The position numbers and the translations under genes are program-made. Below the pieces are notes generated by a model. That model was not told the origin of the DNA. It searched no databases and worked only from the letters and a program-made list of their open reading frames with translations. Shown here one piece after another: positions 34,411-45,850 of a DNA stretch of 64,000 bases. Numbering within the stretch: the first letter of the stretch is position 1; each line of letters opens with the position of its first letter. The stretch is from Perca fluviatilis (taxonomy: Eukaryota > Chordata > Actinopteri > Perciformes > Percidae): assembly GCF_010015445.1 (NCBI RefSeq), contig NC_053114.1, positions 46,794,019 to 46,858,018 on the forward strand, written 5' to 3'.

Positions 34411-35770
34411 AAAAAAAATAATCATAAAAAAAGACCTTGACGTGGGGTGCTTTTTTTTTTTTCAGAGAAGTTGAACGATTGTCTTTAGACTTCATCTCTG
34501 ATAATCTAAATCCTTAGGGAGAATATTATGGGATTGTTACTTCCAGAACCAGAACCAGACTGTTGGGCTCTATTATGAGTTATTCTTATGGCTCTATATA
34601 TATAGATAGTGATGATAGTTAACATTTATAAGTATTGGGACAAACCTCTCTCATCATGTAGTAACATGTGATTCAGCAGTGTTTAAAACTGTGTCTCAAG
34701 TAATACTCACGTTGCCATGGTAATGGCTTCACAGGATTGAGGATGGATGGAGACCCTGGTAAGATTTCTGGAAGAACAAGTCAGTGATCAACCACAGTGA
34801 GTTTGAAATGGGGGTGGGGCTCTAAGCTAGACCAGTTACATTCCTGCTTTATGACATCAGTTCATTCTTGAGAGAGAAACTGTGAAGAAAAAATAAAAGT
34901 TAACATGTGCCTAAGTTCAACCAAACAAGTCACACCAAGGCCCTGAGTAAATGCAATCACTAATGACTTTCTGGATACCATAATATAAATATAAACAATT
35001 AGTAATAGTGACTTTCTGGGTTATATGATCAATCAGTTTTAATAATTTTCTTTCTATGTAATGGAATTTTTCAATTTGACTTCAGTGTACTCATAGAGCA
35101 GATAAAGGGTTAACACAGATCATAGAAAGAAATCCTCCAAGAGAGAGGATGTGCGACTGGGAAGCTCCTTGACAGATGATAAACATGCCAGTCCAAAATT
35201 AAAGGAACATACATCATATCTTTGCTTTTAGTTTGAACTTTTAAGCAGTTTTGACTAGCCTGACCAGCCAGCCCCACATCCAGATGTTGGGTCTGGGAAC
35301 TCCCCATTGGTCATGGCTCAATCTGAGGGGCGGGATAAACGGTTGTCTTTCAAATTCCCTCTGCACCAATAGGATAGCGCTACAACCAGGCAGAGCAACG
35401 AAGAAGGTAGCGAAGCTAGTTGATAGATTACATTTTTGCAATACACATCATGTTTCAAGAAGAGTCCCTCCCGTCAGGAGACGTCTGGAAAAGCCATTGG
35501 ACGCACAAAACAGACCTGACACCTGCTGGGACCAATGAGATATGAACGTGCTGGAGTAGAATAGTATTTAAACTGTTTAGACAAAGGATTCGGGGGGCAG
35601 TTTGTGGAGTTTTCAGAGCGAAGCAAACTGTTGCCCACGGCTGTGGATTCCTGGACCCTTTTCTGAATTATTGCTCGGAAATAAATCTGGAAAAGAAGGA
35701 GAGAAGTTGTAGACTTTTTATCTGAAGTTGGAGTGACTTTTTTACCTTCTTCTCAACAAACAAACACGCT
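34411..35770. other. Non-coding, no gene recognised
   Basis: I see no coding signal. Bases 35250-35560 (beginning 'ctagcctgaccagccagccc', with 'ccaatagg' and 'attggtcatggctcaatctg') have the feel of a dispersed repeat, but no second copy is in the window. Confidence 0.4.
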
Positions 35771-35773
35771 GAC

Positions 35774-35778
<5 letters not shown>

Positions 35779-35850
<72 letters not shown>

Positions 35851-35986
35851 GCACAAAGCACACAAAAAGAGACACACAGACACACACACAGACACAGACA
35901 CACACACAGACACAGACACACAAAAAGAGACACACAGACACAGACACAGACACACACACACACACACACACAAAGAGAGACACAGA

Positions 35987-36067
<81 letters not shown>

Positions 36068-36101
36068 AGACACAGACACACACACACACACACACACACG
36101 A

Positions 36102-36186
<85 letters not shown>

Positions 36187-36222
36187 ACAGACACACAGAC
36201 ACAGACACACAGACACACACAC
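35779..36222. repeat. Long (CA)n-based compound microsatellite
   Basis: About 440 bp of ca units with interspersed 'cacagacacaga' and 'acacaaaaagagac' variants, some repeated in blocks. Confidence 0.95.
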
Positions 36223-36750
36223 GCAGAGTCTGATAACTTTAGATAACTTTAGCTAGACTCTCAGTACAGTGTGGGGGCGGAGCTTCATCATGGCCTCTGT
36301 TACCAAGTCATTTAAAAATTAAATCCGTTAAATAAAAAGGGTAAAATATCTGATGAATGCATATGTTATAATGTGTCACTTGTTGAGCCAAGTAAGCCTA
36401 TATGTCAAATAAAACACAAAGAAAAGACACATGTTCTGACAAGTTTGTATTGAAGAACAAAGTCAAGTCACATTGATGAAAGTTTGCCAGTCAAGTGAAA
36501 ATGTTTCAGCACCACGGACAGCGACAGCTGCTGGACAGCGATTGTGTCCAGCAGTTGAGCTCAATCAGTGGCACGCTATATAACTGACATGGCACTATTA
36601 TACTGTATATATTGAACACAACGTTTGTTTACAACTCTATAGGTAGGCTACATGTGCTACATGAAAACTCAACTGGGATGAAAACTTTGAGTAAAACTGA
36701 TTTATAACATTCTGAGTCCATATCAGAATGTCCACATATCATGGTCACTT
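36223..36750. other. Non-coding, no gene recognised
   Basis: Nothing identifiable apart from its position downstream (minus strand) of the hAT transposase fragment at 36752-36942. Confidence 0.4.
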
Positions 36751-36751
36751 A

Positions 36752-36942
36752 TTAAATCTTCATCCTCCTCTCCTTCATGGTGGCAAATCTGCCCACCACT
36801 TTGTCCTCGTTGATATGTCCAGTATGTCCTGCTCCACGCCAGGTGAGATGTGACAGCCTGGCCTCATCCATGCATGAATGCAAATCTGTCTTAATGAGCC
36901 GCAGATGGCTGAAACTTGGTTGGGCGCTGGCACTGCTGATAG
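36752..36942 (-). pseudogene. hAT-like transposase C-terminal fragment
   Basis: On the minus strand the open frame reads SFSHLRLIKTDLHSCMDEAR LSHL (shown in two pieces), then INEDKVVGRFATMKERRMKI and a stop at 36752-36754. The pattern S-F-S-x-L-x-x-I-K..L-x-S-x-M-x-x-x-R-L is that of the hAT dimerisation region. The rest of the protein is not recoverable upstream. Confidence 0.5.
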
Positions 36943-37164
36943 GAATAGTTTTATAAGTCCTGTGGAAAATGGTCAGGTGTGGGTAGAGGCTCTATCCATG
37001 TTGTTGGCAACGAGGAATGGCAGGACGGCATCGGTGGTGAGATCCATGTTTAAGAGTGAAACTCCTCCACTTCGTCTTCTGGCTGGGGCACATCTTCTGA
37101 GTAGAAACGGGCCAGCTCAAGCATTTCCTCCTCAGCCTCAGGGTGCTCAAACCGCTTTGGGCCA

Positions 37165-37719
37165 ACAGTTTGGTATGTATTGCCATACATTACCAACCCG
37201 TTCTCACTCCAAACTCGTAAAATTTCGATTTTACAAGATGGGAGTGAGAATCTGTTGCACATTACATATTGTGTGTAAATATGGGGAAACACGTACAAAA
37301 CAATCACTAACCCTATTTTTGTATTACAAACGAGAGCAATAAGACTCATTAGCAGAGCAGAATACCTTCAACCAACAAACAGATTATTTATAGACTCACA
37401 TATACTTAACCTTCCCGTCGACCAACAAGCAACTTTTGTTTTTTCTGGTTTTTTCATTTGACTTGTTAGGAACGTTGTAGGGAACCATCCATGTTGTCCA
37501 CCATATGGTTGAAAGAAACCCAAATTTCTGATGTAGAAACGTTTTGAAAATGGGTCAAATTAGACCCTGAGGTCAATAGGAGGGCTAAACTAAGAGACTT
37601 GGTGGAAGACCAAACTATGCAAATAATGTATAAAGTAGTAGAGTCTCTCCAGAAGCAGTTTCAGACTAGGAGGATGTGCATGTTCACAAAGATAAAGATT
37701 AGAGCAAATGTAAAACAGT
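37165..37719 (+). mobile_element. LINE/MITE composite (copy 2)
   Basis: Bases 37165-37193 and 37258-37400 match 32868-32975 of LINE copy 1. Bases 37408-37594 are an M2-like MITE and 37595-37719 match 33225-33344 and 34093-34130. It has no open frame of any length. Compared with copy 1 it lacks the hAT MITE and carries a tiny M1 element instead. Confidence 0.75.
37194..37257. mobile_element. Minimal M1 MITE: two termini only (64 bp)
   Basis: 'caacccgttctcactccaaa' is followed almost at once by 'gatgggagtgagaatctgtt', so the element is little more than its two inverted ends. The empty site is preserved in LINE copy 1 (32880-32890, 'catacattacatattg'); here acattac is present on both sides, a 7-bp target duplication. 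Confidence 0.85.
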
Positions 37720-39671
37720 GTAGAGCTCCTGGTTATAGTATATCTATTGGTCACTGGTGTAGTTAAGGTGTAGAGCTCCTGGTTATAGTATATCTATTGG
37801 TCACCAGTGTAGTTAAGGTGTAGAGCTCCTGGTTATAGTATATCTTGGTCACTGGTGTAGTTAAGGTGTAGAGCTCCTGGTTATAGTATATCTATTGGTC
37901 ACTGGTGTAGTTAAGGTGTAGAGCTCCTGGTTATAGTATATCTATTGGTCACTGGTGTAGTTAAGGTGTAGAGCTCCTGGTTATAGTATATCTATTGGTC
38001 ACTGGTGTAGTTAAGGTGTAGAGCTCCTGGTTATAGTATATCTTGGTCACTGGTGTAGTTAAGGTGTAGAGCTCCTGGTTATAGTATATATATTGGTCAC
38101 TGGTGTAGTTAAGGTGTAGAGCTCCTGGTTATAGTATATCTATTGGTCACTGGTGTAGTTAAGGTGTAGAGCTCCTGGTTATAGTATATCTTGGTCACTG
38201 GTGTAGTTAAGGTGTAGAGCTCCTGGTTATAGTATATCTATTGGTCACTGGTGTAGTTAAGGTGTAGAGCTCCTGGTTATAGTATATTTATTGGTCACTG
38301 GTGTAGTTAAGGTGTAGAGCTCCTGGTTATAGTATATCTATTGGTCACTGGTGTAGTTAAGGTGTAGAGCTCCTGGTTATAGTATATCTATTGGTCACTG
38401 GTGTAGTTAAGGTGTAGAGCTCCTGGTTATAGTATATCTATTGGTCACTGGTGTAGTTAAGGTGTAGAGCTCCTGGTTATAGTATATCTTGGTCACTGGT
38501 GTAGTTAAGGTGTAGAGCTCCTGGTTATAGTATATATATTGGTCACTGGTGTAGTTAAGGTGTAGAGCTCCTGGTTATAGTATATCTTGGTCACTGGTGT
38601 AGTTAAGGTGTAGAGCTCCTGGTTATAGTATATATATTGGTCACTGGTGTAGTTAAGGTGTAGAGCTCCTGGTTATAGTATATATATTGGTCACTGGTGT
38701 AGTTAAGGTGTAGAGCTCCTGGTTATAGTATATATATTGGTCACTGGTGTAGTTAAGGTGTAGAGCTCCTGGTTATAGTATATCTTGGTCACTGGTGTAG
38801 TTAAGGTGTAGAGCTCCTGGTTATAGTATATCTATTGGTCACTGGTGTAGTTAAGGTGTAGAGCTCCTGGTTATAGTATATATATTGGTCACTGGTGTAG
38901 TTAAGGTGTAGAGCTCCTGGTTATAGTATATCTATTGGTCACTGGTGTAGTTAAGGTGTAGAGCTCCTGGTTATAGTATATATATTGGTCACCGGTGTAG
39001 TTAAGGTGTAGAGCTCCTGGTTATAGTATATATATTGGTCACCGGTGTAGTTAAGGTGTAGAGCTCCTGGTTATAGTATATATCTTGGTCACTGGTGTAG
39101 TTAAGGTGTAGAGCTCCTGGTTATAGTATATCTATTGGTCACTGGTGTAGTTAAGGTGTAGAGCTCCTGGTTATAGTATATATCTTGGTCACTGGTGTAG
39201 TTAAGGTGTAGAGCTCCTGGTTATAGTATATCTTGGTCACCGGTGTAGTTAAGGTGTAGAGCTCCTGGTTATAGTATATATCTTGGTCACTGGTGTAGTT
39301 AAGGTGTAGAGCTCCTGGTTATAGTATATCTATTGGTCACTGGTGAAGTTAAGGTGTAGAGCTCCTGGTTATAGTATGTCTATTGGTCACTGGTGTAGTT
39401 AAGGTGTAGAGCTCCTGGTTATAGTATATCTATTGGTCACTGGTGTAGTTAAGGTGTAGAGCTCCTGGTTATAGTATATATATTGGTCACTGGTGTAGTT
39501 AAGGTGTAGAGCTCCTGGTTATAGTATATCTATTGGTCACTGGTGTAGTTAAGGTGTAGAGCTCCTGGTTATAGTATATCTATTGGTCACTGGTGTAGTT
39601 AAGGTGTAGAGCTCCTGGTTATAGTATATATCTTGGTCACCAGTGTAGTTAAGGTGTAGAGCCCCTGGTGA
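37719..39671 (+). repeat. 47-50-bp minisatellite, about 40 units
   Basis: The unit contains 'gtgtagagctcctggttata', 'gtatatctattggtcactgg' and 'tgtagttaag'. Length variants arise from 'atctattgg', 'atcttgg' and 'atatattgg'. It is very homogeneous except at the last unit. Confidence 0.95.
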
Positions 39672-40221
39672 TATTTGGAGCAAAGTCTCATGTTGTGTCG
39701 AGCCTTCTTAGTGTTTTAAAAATAGTGATTTTGATGCTATCATTGTAGTGTCTCTAGCACTCCCATTCAAAAGGGCATTTGACCCAAAAACAAGAATACA
39801 GTAAATCTTAAAAGTGGCGATTCCGTCCTAAATATGGTTTTAAACTAAAGTTTGACTCGGGTACATTCACAAAATAACTCCAGGTTGCATTTTGGCAAGA
39901 GTTATGCTTTAAGTAAAGCTCTGTAACTGATCATGTATTCCACGCATGTATTACTGTCAGCAGCACATTGACTGCTGTTGTATGAGTCCTGACCTATGGT
40001 CTGTGTTATATCTACTCCATAGGTACGCACGTAGAGATTCGGACCCTACACTGTAGCCTGACACAAGACTTTCACCCAGGAAACAGGTGTTCATGTCCCG
40101 GGATTACTATTTAACGGGGGCTGCTGTTGGAACCCAAACCACAATCTTTTGTCTGGATCTACGGAAGGATGTGATGACTACTCATATGTGGACACACAGC
40201 TGGATGAAGAGGATTGTACAG
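39672..40221. other. Non-coding upstream of the TRIM leader repeat
   Basis: No coding signal was seen. Confidence 0.4.
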
Positions 40222-40727
40222 CTTTCCTCAGTGCAGGCATGTAGACAAGCTTGCTAACCCCTCCCTGTGTTCTGTAACAACAATAAAAGCTGAACCTTGA
40301 ACCTAGAAGCCTTGATAAGACAGTCACAGATAAGTCCCAGTCAGACAGTCGTTCTCACACTTAAACCTGCATTCTACCTGAATTCCTGCAGGGGCAGACT
40401 CCTTAAACCTGTATTTTACCTGAATTCCTGCAGGGGCAGACTCCTTAAACCTGTATTTTACCTGAATTCCTGCAGGGGGAGACTCCTTAAACCTGTATTT
40501 TACCTGAATTCCTGCAGGGGGAGACTCCTTAAACCTGTATTTTACCTGAATTCCTGCAGGGGGAGACTCCATAAACCTGCATTCTCCTCAGTGCAGGCAT
40601 GAGGACAAGCTTGCTAACCCCTCCCTGTGTTCTGTAACAACAATAAAAGCTGAACTTTGAACGTAGAAGCCTTGATAAGACAGACACAGATCAGTCCCAG
40701 TCAGACAGTCGTTCTCACAGAGAGGTG
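40222..40727 (+). promoter_or_regulatory. Duplicated leader/promoter region of the TRIM-like gene
   Basis: About 137 bp at 40222-40358 ('gcaggcatgtagacaagctt', 'caacaataaaagctgaacct', 'cccagtcagacagtcgttct') is repeated at 40585-40722 just before the TRIM start codon. Between them are five 42-bp units. The 'caataaaagctgaac' box could be a TATA-like element, which is inference. The second copy would be the functional one by position. Confidence 0.55.
40362..40580 (+). repeat. 42-bp minisatellite, about 5 units
   Basis: Units contain 'taaacctgtattttacctga' and 'attcctgcaggggcagactc'; 42 bp is 14 codons, so it stays open on both strands without coding. Confidence 0.9.
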
Positions 40728-40729
40728 AA

Positions 40730-41197
40730 ATGGCGCAGAAAGGCATTCAGCTGGACCGGGAAACCTTTTCTTGTTCGATCTGTTTGGATCTTCTGAAGGT
40801 TCCGTGTGGACACAGCTACTGCATGAACTGTATTAAAAGCCACTGGGATGGAGAGGATCGCAAGTACAGCTACAGCTGCCCTCAGTGTAGAGAGACCTTC
40901 AGACCGAAGCCTGTCCTGCTGAAAAGCACCATGTTGGCAGATTTAGTGGAGCAACTGAAGAAGACTGGACTCCAAGCTGCTCCTGCTGATCACTGCTATG
41001 CTGGAGCTGAAGATGTGGCCTGTGACTTCTGCACCGGGAGAAAACTCAAAGCACACAAGTCCTGTCTGGTGTGTCTGGCCTCTTACTGTGATCAACACCT
41101 CCAGCCTCATTATGACGTAGCTCCGTTAAAGAAACACAAGCTGGTGGAGCCGTCCAAGAAGCTCCAGGAGAACGTCTGCTCTCGTCACAGTCAGTGA
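40730..41197 (+). pseudogene. TRIM25/finTRIM-like RING-B-box exon, truncated by a minisatellite
   Basis: The 155-residue frame starts at ATG 40730 (gtgaaATGg context). It opens with a [26 protein letters not shown] and SCPQCRETF (shown in two pieces). A B-box 1 follows: [18 protein letters not shown] and YCDQHLQPH. The frame stops at the beginning of B-box 2 (VCSRH), where a 37-bp tandem repeat starts at 41190; the final two residues and the stop come from the repeat. In relatives the spacing between the second and third RING cysteines is about 11 residues; here it is 7, so about four residues of the first zinc loop are missing. TRIM proteins of this type are ubiquitin ligases used in antiviral defence and are highly duplicated in fish. 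With a short RING loop and no coiled coil or SPRY domain, this copy is probably dead. Confidence 0.75.
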
Positions 41198-42123
41198 TCA
41201 GTATCACTTCAATATACATATATACAGTCAGTGGTCAGTATCACTTCAATATACATATATACAGTCAGTGGTCAGTATCACTTCAATATACATATATACA
41301 GTCAGTGATCAGTATCACTTCAATATCCATATATACAGTCAGTGATCAGTATCACTTCAATATACATATATACAGTCAGTGGTCAGTATCACTTCAATAT
41401 ACATATATACAGTCAGTGGTCAGTATCACTTCAATATACATATATACAGTCAGTGGTCAGTATCACTTCAATATACATATATACAGTCAGTGATCAGTAT
41501 CACTTCAATATACATATATACAGTCAGTGATCAGTATCACTTCAATATACATATATACAGTCAGTGGTCAGTACTCAATACACATACATATCATACAGTG
41601 ATTAGTATCACTTCAATATACATATATACAGTCAGTGATCAGTATCACTTCAATATACATATATACAGTCAGTGATCAGTATCACTATCAATATACATAT
41701 ATACAGTCAGTGGTCAGTATCACTTCAATATACATATATACAGTCAGTGATCAGTATCACTTCAATATACATATATACAGTCAGTGGTCAGTATCACTTC
41801 AATATACATACATACAGTCAGTGGTCAGTATCACTTCAATATACATATATACAGTCAGTGGTCAGTATCACTTCAATATACAGATATACAGTCAGTGGTC
41901 AGTATCACTTCAATATACATATATACAGTCAGTGGTCAGTATCACTTCAATATACATATATACAGTCAGTGGTCAGTATCACTTCAATATACATATATAC
42001 AGTCAGTGATCAGTATCACTTCAATATACATATATACAGTCAGTGGTCAGTATCACTTCAATATACATATATACAGTCAGTGGTCAGTATCACTTCAATA
42101 TACATATATACAGTCAGTGATTG
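41190..42123 (+). repeat. 37-bp minisatellite, about 25 units (left arm of inverted repeat)
   Basis: The unit is 'gtcagtgatcagtatcactt' plus 'caatatacatatataca', with g/a variation at gtgRtcag. It interrupts the TRIM exon. The reverse complement is at 45343-45848. Confidence 0.95.
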
Positions 42124-42345
42124 TGTCACCAGCAACAACACGTTGCTCAGTTTCGTTCCAGTGAGTTATGAACCATAATAACGTTTAAACGAATCCGCGG
42201 TAAAAATCCGGAAGTGACGTAGTACGTCCCGCTCAGCAGATACGAAGATAAAAATATATAATATTCGTTATATTAATGTTTTTTTCTAACGTTGTATTTG
42301 AGGAGTTAAACAATAAAGATAGTTATAATAATAAAATACAGTTTC
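42124..42345 (+). repeat. Left non-tandem arm of inverted repeat (mirrors 45135-45342)
   Basis: 'caccagcaacaacacgttgc', 'taacgtttaaacgaatccgc' and 'gttaaacaataaagatagtt' appear in mirror order at 45135-45342. A second 'gtttaaacgaatccgcgg' occurs at 42359, so this arm also holds a short direct repeat. Confidence 0.85.
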
Positions 42346-43055
42346 ATGTATTTGTACGTTTAAACGAATCCGCGGAAGTGACGTGGAAATTCCACACCTC
42401 GTCTGTGAAAAAAAAGAAGAATGTTCCACGTTGTACGTGAGAATTTACACAATAAAATACTAATAATGAAAAAATTGTGTTTTATATTTAGCACTTTGAT
42501 TTGCCTTATATATACTATATAAAAAACCTACAGTTGAGTGTTTAGAAATACAGCCTAATGGCTTGTTTGACTAATTTGCATTTGTTTTGAATTGTACTGT
42601 TGTGAAAAACAATAAACTATATACAAAGAGAAGAATTTTTTATTTTATTTTCCATGCATAGTTATTTAAAAACGCAATTTTCTAATTTTGCAGTTGATGA
42701 ATATTAATAGCAAAGACTAAAGGGGAAAAACATGAGCATATTTATGTGTGGGACTTAGTTTGATTTAAAATCACACTGCATTATTAGTTGTTTTAAATAA
42801 ATTACTTTTTTGAAATATCAATTTATGGTAGGCCTAACATATTAATTATTATATTCAGAAGATGATCCTCATATCAATCACCGTGGTTACAGCTTGTATC
42901 CATCCTAACCTTTGTAGCCTTTACTGAGACTACCTTTTCAAAATTAAGAAGGGACTAGTTTTAGGAAGCATTTTCAGGAAATTAAAAGGATAAGCAGATT
43001 GTTGCTGAGGTTTTTGTTGACAGAGTAAGATGTATATAGCTTTGTTTGGGTATGT
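42346..43055. other. Spacer of the inverted repeat, no clear gene
   Basis: Mostly AT-rich. Around 42890-42960 a plus-strand frame (FVAFTETTFSKLRRD) vaguely recalls a hAT C-terminus, too weak to call. Confidence 0.35.
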
Positions 43056-43059
43056 GTAC

Positions 43060-43655
43060 TGTGGTGGCAAATTTTATTTTAACCATTTGTTTAATGATAT
43101 TAACCATTGGTTTAATGATTGTTTTATAACGCCACAAGATTTAGCTTCTTCATGTGTAGATTCAAAAGTCTCCAAGTGAAATAGTTGGCAACCGTGAACT
43201 ATAGCCCAGTAGAGTTATTTAGTTCTACTAGTCTGAACCTTCTCACATTGTTGACTTTTTAGCAGACGAAGTCGAGAAGGCCACAAACCGTGTCTCCTTC
43301 TGACTCCTGAGATAAACTGTTGTTTAGGCTAATGAAAAGAACAGGAGCAGAGGGGAAGGTGAGACAATGGTGTGACTGTTATTGATGTCTCTCTTCAACT
43401 ATGGCCATACTAAAAGATACATTTAGAGGGGTGGCTTAACGGAGTTTCTTCACTATATGATGTTTTGATGTTTAGACTTTAGGTTAGAAAGACATTTTCA
43501 GTTGTACCTTTGAAACTGTGTTTTCTCCATTTGCAAATGTAAATAAATACTCAAAGACCAAACTTTGGTTTAATTCTCAAACAGTCGTTATTCGTTTTCA
43601 TTTTGATCATTGATATTTCTAAACGCTGCTGCTTCATAGGAAAACTTCCACCACA
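43060..43655 (+). mobile_element. Solo LTR (family L, copy 2), 4-bp target duplication
   Basis: It begins tgtggtggcaaa, ends cttccaccaca, and is flanked by gtac at 43056-43059 and 43656-43659. It matches 22628-23245 along its length with small indels. Confidence 0.88.
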
Positions 43656-45134
43656 GTACATATACAACATGTGTTTTGGCATTTTTGGCACACTTCTACC
43701 TCAGCCCTACTGCACAAAGACAAAACTCACACATCTCATTCAACCATTTCACAAGCTGAGAAAAGGGTCATGACATGGGTCAGAGCAGTGGTTCCCAACC
43801 TTTTTTCCTTGGTGCCCCCCCTACTCATGTCTAAGAAAAGCTGCCCCTTTGAAACTGAAGTTGAGATAACTCTCGAGATAGAGCTGGGTCAGAGGATATC
43901 AGAGGTCATAAATGATGAACCAATCCATCGGCTCTGCTCCTATAGGCCCAATGGTGTTCATATGGACAACATGCACCTTTGGCTGGAAGGCCCGTGTTGA
44001 AAGTGTGTCTTATCATTTAGAGCAGACACCCACGGTGAATCAGATGGTTTATGTATACAAGGCTGCATTACAGAGCATATTAATATGACTGTCATGAAGG
44101 TTGTGTAGAGGAATAGAAACCAGTCTCTCCAGGCAAGCACACAGAATATGGTCTGCTCTATCTTTATTCTCCATGCCAAGAATGAGCTCTTATCCTCTGG
44201 CAGAAGATATGGGTGAACTTAACATTTCTAAACTATAGGCCTAATATGGACCTACCTCAATTAAAACTTTAAATAATGTTGCTTGAGATTGAGGGTGTGC
44301 AATAGCTTCATGATATGAAGCATGGTTGTGTTGCTCTTGTCACTGTTTGTGAAAGATGAGCAATAGATTGTTGCTGTGTGATGTGCTTCAGTCTAGCCTA
44401 TATCACTTTGTTCATATTGTTTTTTATTGTATGTATGTCAGCTGTATGATAAAACAATATGTCAAGTGTTATTTGTGAAGCATTTGAACTCAAGGCAAAT
44501 ATCCCTCTGGGGACAATAAAGTATCTCCTGCTAAGTGGTCTCCATGATGTGTAAAAATTAAAACGTTGTCGTAGGACTATAGCAAACACATCGTTGGAAA
44601 GGTCTCAACCTGGAGAGGAACATATGTCAGTCTGGAGAGGATACATTACTCCTGCTTTGAAATATTGACCTCTGAACCTTGAACCCAGTACATGTATGAA
44701 GGCTTGTCATTTAGCAACAGAAGGTGCTACACACATAAGACCAGCTGTTATAGAAAGCTCTGGACCTCAGCTATCATGTAGATATGGTCACCAAATTGTA
44801 CCTACTGTAAGCACTGTCAAATATGGTAATAAGCTATTTTCACCTATTTAACGATTCAATTTTTAAAATCTGATGACACCAGTGTGTTCTCCATCCCCCA
44901 AAACCCCAGGGTGTATCCAAAATTATACACTGCCAACTTCTACTTATGAGAAATATACCAATATACTTTAAAACTACAACTCCCATAAGAAACGCCGCAC
45001 TTGTAGTTCTTCCGGGGTGGGTGGGAGGACGTGCTCGGCTCCTGTTTCTGCTGTCGGCCGTCAGATGGCTTGATTCCATTTCAGATTGATGCCGCCCGCC
45101 GGCCGGCCGAGCACACAATACATGAGACAAACAC
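43656..45134. other. Non-coding; repeat fragments
   Basis: A hAT-like left terminus ('cagtggttcccaacctttt') is at 43787 without a partner. A SINE/LINE-tail-like 'tctggggacaataaagtatc' is at about 44506. A GC-rich stretch lies at 44990-45110. No gene was recognised. Confidence 0.45.
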
Positions 45135-45850
45135 TTGAAACTGTATTTTATTATTATAACTATCTTTATTGTTTAACTCCTCAAATACAACGTTAGAAAA
45201 AAACATCAATATTACGAATATTATATATTTTTAACTTCGTATCCGCTGAGTTTTCCGCGGATTCGTTTAAACGTTATTGTGGTTCATAACTTACTGGAAC
45301 ACAACTGAGCAACGTGTTGTTGCTGGTGACACAATCACTGACTGTATATATGTATATTGAAGTGATACTGATCACTGACTGTATATATGTATATTGAAGT
45401 GATACTGATCACTGACTGTATATATGTATATTGAAGTGATACTGACCACTGACTGTATATATGTATATTGAAGTGATACTGACCACTGACTGTATATATG
45501 TATATTGAAGTGATTCTGACCACTGACTGTATATATGTATATTGAAGTGATACTGACCACTGACTGTATATATGTATATTGAAGTGATACTGATCACTGA
45601 CTGTATATATGTATATTGAAGTGATACTGATCACTGACTGTATATGTGTATATTGAAGTATTACTGACACTGACTGTATATATGTATATTGAAGTGATAC
45701 TGACACTGACTGATATATGTATATTGAAGTGATACTTATCACTGACTTATATATGTATATTAGTGACGACCCTGTGATAGTATAGTGATTCCACTGACTG
45801 TATATATGTATATTTGTAATACTGCTGTATATATGTATATTGAAGTGATT
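45135..45850 (-). repeat. Right arm of inverted repeat with 37-bp minisatellite
   Basis: Bases 45135-45342 mirror 42124-42345. Bases 45343-45848 are the same 37-bp repeat in reverse, about 14 units, with the last third decayed by deletions. Confidence 0.9.

Noticed and set aside
35668..36233. Cys/Val-rich and His/Thr-rich frames
   Set aside because: (CA)n microsatellite read in different frames.
43671..44000. 109-residue plus-strand frame after the second solo LTR
   Set aside because: It overlaps a hAT-like repeat terminus ('cagtggttcccaacc') and has no domain features.
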